From NCBI GenBank assembly GCA_035294565.1, contig DATGKR010000201.1, forward strand, positions 1 through 6,702: a stretch of DNA of 6,702 bases, written 5' to 3'. The notes under the pieces are model-generated. The model was given only the letters and a program-made list of their open reading frames with translations, was not told the origin of the DNA and did no database searches. Both the position numbers and the translations under genes were made by a program. Of this stretch, positions 1 through 5,375 are shown piece by piece. Source of the DNA: DATGKR01 sp035294565. Its GTDB lineage: Bacteria > Actinomycetota > Acidimicrobiia > Acidimicrobiales > Palsa-688. Each line of letters begins with the position of its first letter. Position 1 is the stretch's first letter.

Positions 1-70
1 CGCCGACGCCCTGCCGGTCTACGGGCGCACGGTGACCGTCGAGCTCCAGCCGCTGCGGCCCACCCGGTAG
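1..70 (+). CDS. C-terminal end of an unidentified protein (partial)
   Basis: An open frame enters from the left edge and stops at TAG (68-70). The visible residues are ADALPVYGRTVTVELQPLRP followed by TR. Nearly every codon ends in G or C, as in the clear genes of this window, and the alternating polar/hydrophobic stretch (RTVTVELQPL) looks like a closing beta strand. That supports a true gene end, but 22 residues are too few to name a family. The gene converges on the minus-strand P450 and is separated from it by a repeat-filled gap of about 157 bp. Confidence 0.5.
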   Translation, partial: ADALPVYGRTVTVELQPLRPTR

Positions 71-90
71 CGGCGCCAGCTCCCACCTTC

Positions 91-210
91 CCCGTGGCCT
101 GCCGGCTCGTTTCTGGCGTGGCCTGCCCGCCCGTTCTTGGCGTGGCTTGCGGGCCCGTTTTTGGCGTGGCCTGCCCGCCCGTTTTTGGCGTGGCCTGCCC
201 GCCCGGGCGC
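91..210. repeat. Five 24-bp tandem repeats in a convergent intergenic gap
   Basis: The core GGCGTGGC recurs at 115, 139, 163 and 187, exactly 24 bp apart, and a degenerate copy (CGTGGCCT at 93) gives a fifth unit. Units run 91-114, 115-138, 139-162, 163-186 and 187-210. Units 2 to 4 end in CCCGTTCTT or CCCGTTTTT; the last unit diverges at its end (CCCGGGCGC). The array lies between the stop of the left-edge gene and the stop of the minus-strand P450. Because the period is a multiple of three, it stays open in several frames (octapeptides such as FGVACPPV or AGHAKNGR). No start signal or recognisable protein supports translation, so it is best read as non-coding. The repeated G/C block followed by T's could aid termination, which is inference. 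Confidence 0.85.
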
Positions 211-227
211 TTCCTTGCGGTGTCGGC

Positions 228-1439
228 TCAGCGGCCGGTCCGCACCGGCAGGCGGGCGAGGCCCCTCAGGTTGATCCTCCCGTTCCAGGCGGGCTCCCCG
301 CCCAGCTCCATCCCGGGGAAGCCCCTCACCAGCCGGCCGATCGCCACCTGGGCCTCGAGGCGGGCCAGGTGGGAACCGAGGCAGTAGTGGTGGCCGCCGC
401 CGAACGAGACGTGCTGCGAGGCCCCCGGGCGGGTCAAGTCCAGCTCCTCGGCGGTCGGCCCCCACCGCGACGGGTCCCGGTTCGACGATCCCAGGCCGAG
501 GATCACCACGGCGCCCGCCTCGATCTCCTTGCCGCCAACAACGAGCGGCTCCAGTGGTATCCGCCGGCTCATCTGCACCGGGCTGTCGAAGCGGAGCAGC
601 TCCTCGACCGCGTTGGCGTCCAGGTCCGGGTCGGAGCGCAGCCGGTCGAGCTGGGAGCGGTGGGCCAGGAGGGCGAGGGTGCCGTTGCCGATCAGGTTGA
701 CGGTCGTCTCGTGGCCAGCCAGGTAGAGCAGGGCCACCTGCTCGGCCAGCTCGTCCTCGGAGAGGGTGTCGCCGTCGTCCTCCGCCGCGATGAGCCCCGA
801 GAGCAGGTCGTCGGCGGGGTTGCGGCGCTTCCAGTCGATGATCTCCCCGATCAGGCCCCGGATGTTCCGGCTCGCCTCGGCGATCGCCGCCAGCAGGTCG
901 GGGTCGGCCACCGGCTCGAGGCTGCGGACGAGCGTGCCCGACCACTCGCGCAGCTGGGTGGTGTCGGTTTCGGGTGTGCCGAGCAGCTCGCTGATCACTT
1001 GGAAGGGGAGGGGGAAGGCCAGCCCGTCGATCACGTCCCAGTCCGGGCCGGCGGCTGCGAGCGCCTCGTCGACCAGCTGCTCCACGCGGGGCCGTAGCCG
1101 CTCGACCATCCGCGGGGTGAAGGCCTTGGACACCAGCCGCCTGAGGCGGGTGTGGTCGGGCGGGTCGCGGTTGAGCATGGCGTTGCTGCCCGCCTCGGCG
1201 ACGTCGCCCATCACCTGGCGGGCGAGCTCCATCATCGGTGTCGGGTTCGCCTTGCGGTCTTCGACGCTCTGCGACGGGTCGCGCAGCACGCGGAACACGT
1301 CGTCGTAGCGGAAGAGGACCCACACGCCCATCGGGCTGTGGTGCACGGGGTCGGAGTCGCGCATCTCCCGGTAGTGCGGGTAGGGGTTGTCGGAGAAGCC
1401 CGGCTGGAAGGGGTTGTAGGTGACGTCAACGTCGCTCAT
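228..1439 (-). CDS. Cytochrome P450 (soluble bacterial type)
   Basis: This 403-residue haem-thiolate monooxygenase has the usual length of bacterial class I P450s and no membrane anchor. Such enzymes insert one oxygen atom from O2 into a hydrophobic substrate using electrons from a ferredoxin. Visible landmarks are the C-helix region DPPDHTRLRRLVSKAFTP (92-109), the I-helix oxygen-activation motif AGHETT (241-246), the K-helix ExxR as E280-R283, and the haem loop FGGGHHYCLG (346-355) with Cys353 as the iron ligand. All are intact, so it should be active. I chose the ATG at 1439, giving MSDVDVTYNPF, over an in-frame TTG four codons upstream because the P450 N-terminus begins naturally there; the Shine-Dalgarno match is weak (GGCGG). 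The start overlaps the start of the divergent P450 at 1420. The substrate cannot be read from sequence, and no redox-partner gene is in view. Confidence 0.95.
   Translation of the reverse strand: MSDVDVTYNPFQPGFSDNPYPHYREMRDSDPVHHSPMGVWVLFRYDDVFRVLRDPSQSVEDRKANPTPMMELARQVMGDVAEAGSNAMLNRDPPDHTRLRRLVSKAFTPRMVERLRPRVEQLVDEALAAAGPDWDVIDGLAFPLPFQVISELLGTPETDTTQLREWSGTLVRSLEPVADPDLLAAIAEASRNIRGLIGEIIDWKRRNPADDLLSGLIAAEDDGDTLSEDELAEQVALLYLAGHETTVNLIGNGTLALLAHRSQLDRLRSDPDLDANAVEELLRFDSPVQMSRRIPLEPLVVGGKEIEAGAVVILGLGSSNRDPSRWGPTAEELDLTRPGASQHVSFGGGHHYCLGSHLARLEAQVAIGRLVRGFPGMELGGEPAWNGRINLRGLARLPVRTGR
1406..1413 (+). promoter_or_regulatory. Ribosome binding site of the plus-strand P450
   Basis: GGAAGGGG lies six bases before the GTG at 1420 and supports that start over the in-frame GTG at 1471, which has no comparable purine block. 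The site lies inside the coding region of the minus-strand P450. Confidence 0.55.
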
Positions 1440-2742
1440 CCCGGCCGCCAAGCTAGCGCTCCGCTTGCCCGTGGCGCCTCGCCTGGTGCGGCTCCTCCGG
1501 TGGCCGCGCGATCATTCGCCGGTGAAGACGCTGGGGGAGGCCCCGTTCCTGAACATATTCGACCCCGCCGTTCAGTCCGACGTCGAGGCGGTGGTCCGCC
1601 GCCTCGGGGCTCAGAGCGCGGTGCTGAGGACGCCGATCGGGGCGGCAGTCGTCGGGCGCGCCGAGGTGCAGGCCCTGCTGCGAAACCGGGCGATGCACAG
1701 CTCGCTCCTGAACCTCGTGCGCCTGCAGGGCGTCACAGACGGGCCGGTCTACGAGATCGCGGCGGCGTCGCTGCTCGCCAAGGAGGGCGACGACCACACG
1801 CGGATCCGCCGGCTCGTGTCCCGCTCGTTCACCCCCAGGGCCGCCGACGCCCACAGGCCTTTCATGCGCCGGCTGGTCGGCGAGCTGGTCGGCGGCTTCC
1901 GGGAGAAAGGCGAGTGCGAGTTCATGTCGGAGTTCGCCGACCACTACCCCGTGCAGGTGATCGCCCACCTGATGGGCGTCCCCGCCGAGGACCACCCGAT
2001 GTTCGCCCGCTGGGGCGACGCCCTCACCCACGTGCTCTCCCTGGAGCTGGCTCTGCACCGCGACCTGGTGCAGGCTGCGCTGGAGGAGATGGCCGGGTAC
2101 CTCGGGGAGCTGATCGCAGAGCGGCGGCGCGCCCCGAGGGAGGACCTCGTCTCCGAGTTGATCTCCGCCCGCGACGGCCAGGACCGCCTCGACGACCGGG
2201 AGCTGCTCGCCCTGCTCGGGGGCCTGCTCTTCGCCGGCTACGACACCACCCGCAACCAGCTCGCGGTGGCGATGACCATCTTCGCCGAGCGCCCGGTCGA
2301 GTGGACGGCGCTCGCCGCCGATCCGGGGGCAGCGGCCGCCGTGGTCGAGGAGGTGATGCGCTACCAGGGGGTCGTATCGGTCGTCCCGAGGGTGGCGACA
2401 GAGGACGTCGAGGTCGGCGGGTACACGATCCCTGCCGGCACTCTCGTGTCCCTCTCCCTCGCCGCGGCCAACCGGGATCCGTCCGCCTACCCCGACCCCG
2501 GGCGCTTCGACGTCTCCCGGGCCGACCCCGAGCCGCACGTCGGCTTCGGCGGGGGGCACCACCACTGCCTCGGCGCCAACCTGGCGCGCGCCGAGATGCA
2601 GGAGGCCCTCCCGATCCTGTCGGCTTCGATGCCAGATATGCGCATTGCGGAAGAACCGGAATGGAGGTCGCCTCTGGGCGGCATATCCGGGCCTCTGCGG
2701 CTGCGGCTCCGCTTCCGTCCCGCACCGAACCCCTCAGGGTGA
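1420..2742 (+). CDS. Cytochrome P450, second divergent copy
   Basis: This is a 440-residue soluble P450, clearly paralogous in fold to its neighbour but only distantly similar. Intact landmarks are the C-helix region GDDHTRIRRLVSRSFTPR (123-140), the I-helix motif AGYDTT (272-277), the K-helix ExxR as E311-R314, and the haem loop FGGGHHHCLG (376-385) with Cys383 as the axial ligand. The N-terminus is about 35 residues longer than in the partner and contains a basic stretch (RLVRLLRWPRD) before FLNIFDP. GTG at 1420 is preferred because of the purine block at 1406-1413; GTG 1471 would remove the overlap with the partner and is the main alternative. A cyclase gene follows 57 bp downstream on the same strand. 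The substrate is unknown. With the divergent P450 it may handle the same hydrophobic compound, which is inference from position only. Confidence 0.95.
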   Translation: MTSTSLIPAAKLALRLPVAPRLVRLLRWPRDHSPVKTLGEAPFLNIFDPAVQSDVEAVVRRLGAQSAVLRTPIGAAVVGRAEVQALLRNRAMHSSLLNLVRLQGVTDGPVYEIAAASLLAKEGDDHTRIRRLVSRSFTPRAADAHRPFMRRLVGELVGGFREKGECEFMSEFADHYPVQVIAHLMGVPAEDHPMFARWGDALTHVLSLELALHRDLVQAALEEMAGYLGELIAERRRAPREDLVSELISARDGQDRLDDRELLALLGGLLFAGYDTTRNQLAVAMTIFAERPVEWTALAADPGAAAAVVEEVMRYQGVVSVVPRVATEDVEVGGYTIPAGTLVSLSLAAANRDPSAYPDPGRFDVSRADPEPHVGFGGGHHHCLGANLARAEMQEALPILSASMPDMRIAEEPEWRSPLGGISGPLRLRLRFRPAPNPSG

Positions 2743-2788
2743 CAGTCAACCTGCCGATACAGGGATGGTTCGCCCAAATGGAAGGAAC

Positions 2789-2796
2789 GGGAGAGG
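2789..2796 (+). promoter_or_regulatory. Ribosome binding site of the GGDEF gene
   Basis: A GGGAGAGG block precedes the GTG at 2800, with GGGAG ending six bases before the start. No convincing promoter is seen in the 57 bp after the P450 stop, so read-through from the P450 gene is possible. Confidence 0.6.
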
Positions 2797-2799
2797 ACC

Positions 2800-4308
2800 G
2801 TGAAGATCGTCGCCGCCTTGAGGCGGTTAGGAGTGGTGACAGCGGTGATGCTGCTCGTGCTCGCCGCCGGAGCGACGGCCATGGTCGTCTCCGACCGCAG
2901 CACGGCGGCGCAGGGCCGGGTGCTGCGCCAGGACCGCCTGACCCTGGCCACGTCGCTCGCCACCTTGGCCCGCGGGTACTTCGGGCAGCTCGCCGAGGCG
3001 CAGGCGGCGGCAGGGCAGGCGCTGGGACCGGCGGTCTCCGCCCCGCCGGCGGTGGCGGCGGCGTCGCTCGACCACGCCGCGGCTGCGCTCACCGGCAAGC
3101 CGGCGGCGGTCCTCGTCAGCGTCGCCGGTGAGCCGGTGGCCGCGACCGGGAATGCCGCCCCGCTCGGCGCCGCCCTGACGCAGGTGCAGGCAAGCCTCAC
3201 CAGGCAGCTCTTGGCGGGCCAGCCGGGGCTGAGCCCCGTCGCGTTCGTCAACGGGCGTCCCACCGTGGTCGTCGCCGTGCCGGTGCCCGGCCACGGCGGG
3301 ACGGCCGGAGTTCTCTTCGCCGGCTACGACCTGACCGTCCTGCCCGTGGCCAGCTACGTGCAGCAACTCGACGTAGGCTCCCACGCCAGCACCAGCGTCG
3401 TCGACCCGGCGGGCCGGATGGTGACCGCCGCCAGCCCCGCGGACGTCGGCCGCCTCGAGCCTAGCGCCGTGCTGACCGCCGCCTCGCGGCTCGGGCCGGC
3501 TGGGGGGGTGGCCGAGACCTCCGGTCCGTCGCCGGTGGTGGTGGCCGCCTACCCGGTCGGCCTGGGAGGGTGGATGCTCCTGGTCGACCAGCCGGCTCCC
3601 GACTTCTACGGCTCGCTGTTGCACGCCAACGCCGTGCTCCATTGGGTGCTGCTCGGCCTGCTCGTCGTCGTCTCCGCCGCGCTGCTCGTCTTGCATCACC
3701 GGCGCCAGTCTGCCGTCCACGCCATGGCCGGCGTCGCGCTGGTCGACACCCTCACCGGGCTGCCCAACCGGGTGGCGTTCACCAGGGCCCTGGAGGCCTC
3801 GATGGAGCGCCACCGCCGCGACGGGATGAACGTCGCCCTCCTTTTCTGCGACCTCGACGGGTTCAAGTCCGTAAACGACCGCCTCGGCCACGCCGCCGGC
3901 GACAGGCTGCTGGTGGCCGCGGCGTCGAGGCTGCGCACCGTGGTCGAGGCCAGCGGCAACGGCCGGGCCGTCATGGCCCGCCTGGGAGGCGACGAGTTCA
4001 CCGTCCTGCTCGAAGGCGCCGACGTCAAGCCGGACGCCCAGCGGGTGGCCGAGGCTCTCACCGGGGCGCTCAGCGTGCCGTTCGTCCTGGGTGCCGAGGA
4101 GGTCGCCATCGGGGTGAGCGTGGGGGTCGCCTACGCCCAGCCCGGCAGGGACCTGCTCCGCGACGCCGACCTGGCCATGTACCGCACGAAGGCGGTCCGC
4201 CGGGCGAAGCGCCCCGCCACGACCCCCGACGAGGCTCCGGAACCCAGCGCGCCGCAGGTCCCCAGCGCACCGCCGGCTTCCCCGGCCGTGGGCGCCCGGG
4301 TCTTGTGA
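2800..4308 (+). CDS. Membrane-bound diguanylate cyclase (dCache-like sensor + GGDEF)
   Basis: This 502-residue protein is predicted to make cyclic di-GMP from two GTP. It starts at GTG after a good ribosome binding site. A first membrane helix (about 10-30, VVTAVMLLVLAAGATAMVV) is followed by an external sensor region (about 31-278). That region has dCache-like signatures such as VVDPAGRMVTAASPADVG and the closing AAYPVGLGGWMLLVDQP. A second membrane helix spans about 279-300. The GGDEF domain has the metal-binding segment FCDLDGFKSVNDRLGH with Asp351, the intact signature LGGDEF (GGDEF at 396-400), and the distal DADLAMYRTK (455-464). The inhibitory I-site, normally RxxD at this spacing, reads NGRA (387-390), so product feedback is probably lost. 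A Pro/Ala-rich tail closes the protein. No EAL domain is present. The dCache assignment is from pattern only; the ligand is unknown. Confidence 0.93.
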   Translation: MKIVAALRRLGVVTAVMLLVLAAGATAMVVSDRSTAAQGRVLRQDRLTLATSLATLARGYFGQLAEAQAAAGQALGPAVSAPPAVAAASLDHAAAALTGKPAAVLVSVAGEPVAATGNAAPLGAALTQVQASLTRQLLAGQPGLSPVAFVNGRPTVVVAVPVPGHGGTAGVLFAGYDLTVLPVASYVQQLDVGSHASTSVVDPAGRMVTAASPADVGRLEPSAVLTAASRLGPAGGVAETSGPSPVVVAAYPVGLGGWMLLVDQPAPDFYGSLLHANAVLHWVLLGLLVVVSAALLVLHHRRQSAVHAMAGVALVDTLTGLPNRVAFTRALEASMERHRRDGMNVALLFCDLDGFKSVNDRLGHAAGDRLLVAAASRLRTVVEASGNGRAVMARLGGDEFTVLLEGADVKPDAQRVAEALTGALSVPFVLGAEEVAIGVSVGVAYAQPGRDLLRDADLAMYRTKAVRRAKRPATTPDEAPEPSAPQVPSAPPASPAVGARVL

Positions 4309-4372
4309 GCCCCTCGCGGCTGACCTCCCTGGTCGTGCGCGCCCGGGTCTTGTGAGCCCCTCGCGGCTGACC
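4279..4372. repeat. 47-bp tandem duplication spanning the GGDEF gene stop
   Basis: Bases 4279-4325 are repeated at 4326-4372 with three mismatches (4283/4330, 4286/4333, 4291/4338). The last 34 bases of each copy (4292-4325 and 4339-4372) are identical. The first copy contains the final codons (ARVL) and TGA stop of the cyclase; the second repeats the same ending outside the gene. A short C-rich stretch after 4372 resembles the beginning of a further degenerate copy. This is most simply a slippage or unequal-crossover duplication. Confidence 0.9.
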
Positions 4373-4393
4373 GCCCCCGGCCCCTAGGTCGAA

Positions 4394-4436
4394 TCGCGCT
4401 CCCGATGTGTCCGGCCATGAAATCCCGGGAGCGCGA
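4394..4436. repeat. Inverted repeat at the left edge of the 62-bp repeat block
   Basis: TCGCGCTCCC (4394-4403) is the exact reverse complement of GGGAGCGCGA (4427-4436), separated by 23 bases. The right arm is the beginning of the first 62-bp repeat copy, so the block is entered through an inverted copy of its own first bases. This could form a hairpin, or it may be the remnant edge of an element. Confidence 0.65.
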
Positions 4437-4560
4437 ATCGGCGCAAAACGCGTCGAATTTGGTACCGAAGATTCGGCGCCGCGATCGGGGGAGCGCGAAC
4501 CGGCGCGAAACGCGTCGGATCCGGTACCAGAGATTCGCCCCGCATGCACATCGGGAGCGC
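4427..4560. repeat. Two and a fraction copies of a 62-bp repeat
   Basis: Copy A starts GGGAGCGCGAATCGGCGC at 4427 and reaches GGTACC at 4461 and GATTCG at 4470-4475. Copy B repeats the same order at 4489 (GGGAGCGCGAACCGGCGC), 4523 (GGTACC) and 4532-4537. The offset is 62 bp and about 41 of 49 aligned core bases match. A third partial copy begins with GGGAGCGC at 4553. Each core carries a short near-palindrome around GGTACC. There are no unique spacers or identical repeats, so it is not CRISPR. It may belong to a dispersed intergenic repeat family of the genome, which is inference. Confidence 0.8.
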
Positions 4561-4615
4561 AAAACGACAGGGGACGGGCCAGCCACTCGGTCGAGCGCGT
4601 CCCCGACCGGCTGCG

Positions 4616-4921
4616 TCAGCCGACGATTTGGCTCGTCTGGATGACCGGCTCGATGTTCGTGTAGTTCTTCACGTCGTCGAGGAGCTCGGATGTGCGCGGG
4701 TTGGACATCGCCGCGGCCACCGCGTCCTGGGACGAGAAGCGGAAGTGCACGGCGGCCTCGAAGGGCCCGTCGACCCCGCGGTCTATCTCGGCACCCTCCG
4801 GCTCCCAGACGCTGACCGCCAGAGGAATGTGCTTGTCGCGGTAGTAGTCGTGGTCGAAGGTGGTCCCCTCGCCCTTCGGGTAGAGCACGCTGAGTCGGAT
4901 CATGCGCTGAGTCTGCCCCAT
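4616..4921 (-). CDS. EthD-family small dimeric alpha/beta-barrel protein
   Basis: This 101-residue protein has the length and layout of EthD-domain proteins (ferredoxin-like, dimeric alpha/beta barrel). It opens MIRLSVLYPKGEGTTFDHDY after a short leader and has the family-typical segment FDHDYYRDKHIPL (22-34), with a His that is often conserved. It then has a central AAVHFRFSSQDA strand/helix and the closing SELLDDVKNYTNIEP. EthD was first described with a P450 system for ethyl tert-butyl ether breakdown in Rhodococcus ruber. The family's chemistry is poorly defined, and many members act in polyketide or aromatic pathways. The start is ATG at 4921, set by GGAGG five bases upstream; an internal ATG at 4903 (MIRL) lacks such a site. 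It diverges from the heptad-repeat gene across 57 bp. Its role here is unproven. Confidence 0.88.
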   Translation of the reverse strand: MGQTQRMIRLSVLYPKGEGTTFDHDYYRDKHIPLAVSVWEPEGAEIDRGVDGPFEAAVHFRFSSQDAVAAAMSNPRTSELLDDVKNYTNIEPVIQTSQIVG

Positions 4922-4978
4922 ATCTGCCTCCGGCGCCCGCCTGTTTGCCCTGGGCCGGCGGCGGGTAACGCCAGGACC
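4922..4978. promoter_or_regulatory. Divergent intergenic region between EthD-like and heptad-repeat genes
   Basis: These 57 bp separate two divergently oriented starts and must hold at least part of both promoters if each gene has its own. I see no convincing -35/-10 pair. A short inverted pair CCCGCC (4936-4941) / GGCGGG (4960-4965) could be an operator, but in sequence this rich in G and C it may be chance. Confidence 0.35.
4927..4931 (-). promoter_or_regulatory. Ribosome binding site of the EthD-like gene
   Basis: The minus strand reads GGAGG, then CAGAT, then ATG. This is the strongest Shine-Dalgarno match in the window, and it fixes the start at 4921 rather than at the internal ATG (4903). 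Confidence 0.75.
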
Positions 4979-5353
4979 GTGAAGCCCGACCTCGCCCTGC
5001 CCGAACAGCTGCAGGATCTGCCGGCCCGCCTCGGCGAGTTGCCCGGCGCCCTCGGCGAGCTGCCCGGCCGGATCGCGGAGCTGCCAGGCGCCCTTGGCCA
5101 CCTCCCGGCGCGCCTCGGCGAGCTGCCCGGCGGCATCGCCGAGCTGCCAGGCGCCCTCGGGGAGGTCCCGGCTCGGCTCCCCGCGGCGACGGCCCGTCTC
5201 GGTACCGGCGGCGTCGACCGTGCCCGGCGCGCCCGTCGGCTGGCGGTACCCCTCCTCGTCGCCGGGATCGTCGCTGGCGCCGTCTTGGTCGGCCGGGCCT
5301 TGCGCCGGCGTGCCCCCCGAGACCCGATGGAACCCGACAGCGCCCCCGCTTGA
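4979..5353 (+). CDS. Heptad-repeat protein with a C-terminal membrane helix, unknown function
   Basis: I do not recognise a family for this 124-residue protein. It starts at GTG (4979), the only usable start near the repeat, with AGGA just upstream at a tight spacing. After a short leader (VKPDLA) come nine consecutive seven-residue units of the form LPxxLxE (residues 7-69: for example LPARLGE, LPGALGE, LPGRIAE), then a degraded tenth (ATARLGT). Proline is fixed at the second position of every unit and Leu/Ile at the fifth. A basic stretch RARRARR (81-87) leads into one hydrophobic helix (about 88-106, LAVPLLVAGIVAGAVLVG), followed by RRR and a polar tail. This suggests an anchored protein with an amphipathic rod, perhaps lipid-binding or structural. 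It lies 22 bp before the CoA-transferase homologue and may share its transcript. The opposite strand is also open here, so coding is likely rather than certain. Confidence 0.65.
   Translation: MKPDLALPEQLQDLPARLGELPGALGELPGRIAELPGALGHLPARLGELPGGIAELPGALGEVPARLPAATARLGTGGVDRARRARRLAVPLLVAGIVAGAVLVGRALRRRAPRDPMEPDSAPA
4997..5185 (+). repeat. Nine 21-bp coding repeats (LPxxLxE heptads)
   Basis: Each 21-bp unit encodes one heptad of the protein starting at 4979. A higher-order pattern is visible. The series LPARLGE, LPGALGE, LPGRIAE, LPGALGH (residues 14-41) recurs as LPARLGE, LPGGIAE, LPGALGE (42-62) with one unit missing, so growth probably went by multi-unit duplication and loss. Confidence 0.85.
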
Positions 5354-5375
5354 GCCGCACCTAGCTTTGGTGCTC

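Larger units (their letters stand above)
4309..4615. other. Gene-free convergent gap made largely of repeats
   Basis: No credible gene is found between the cyclase stop and the EthD-like gene stop. The left part is the second copy of the 47-bp duplication and the centre is the 62-bp repeat family. The right part (about 4561-4607) has no clear feature beyond a weak GGGGAC/GTCCCC inverted pair. Short open frames here lack start signals and known motifs. No intrinsic terminator with a T-run is evident for either flanking gene. Confidence 0.7.

Noticed and set aside
91..210. CRISPR array or replication iterons in the 24-bp repeats
   Set aside because: Units are directly adjacent with no spacers, there is no cas or rep gene, and the copies lie between gene ends rather than near an AT-rich origin.
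94..387. Plus-strand open frame of octapeptide repeats (FGVACPPV) running into the P450 gene
   Set aside because: It has no ribosome site and overlaps the 3' end of a certain P450 in antisense. The repeat period (24 = 3x8) alone keeps the frame open.
19..1323. Long minus-strand frame of Arg/Pro/Gly-rich protein over the first P450
   Set aside because: It overlaps the true P450 frame on the same strand, has the low-complexity composition of a shadow frame in GC-rich DNA, and shows no motifs.
1152..3131. A 659-residue plus-strand frame across both P450s
   Set aside because: Both P450 frames carry all catalytic motifs. This frame is Arg/Gly/Pro-rich shadow sequence with no domain.
4608..4622. 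CGGCT/AGCCG hairpin at the EthD stop as a terminator
   Set aside because: A five-base stem in GC-rich DNA overlapping the stop codon, with no T-run in either direction, is likely chance.
4405..4664. Small plus-strand open frames over the 62-bp repeat
   Set aside because: There are no ribosome sites or recognisable motifs, they overlap the 3' end of the EthD-like gene, and they are explained by repeat sequence.
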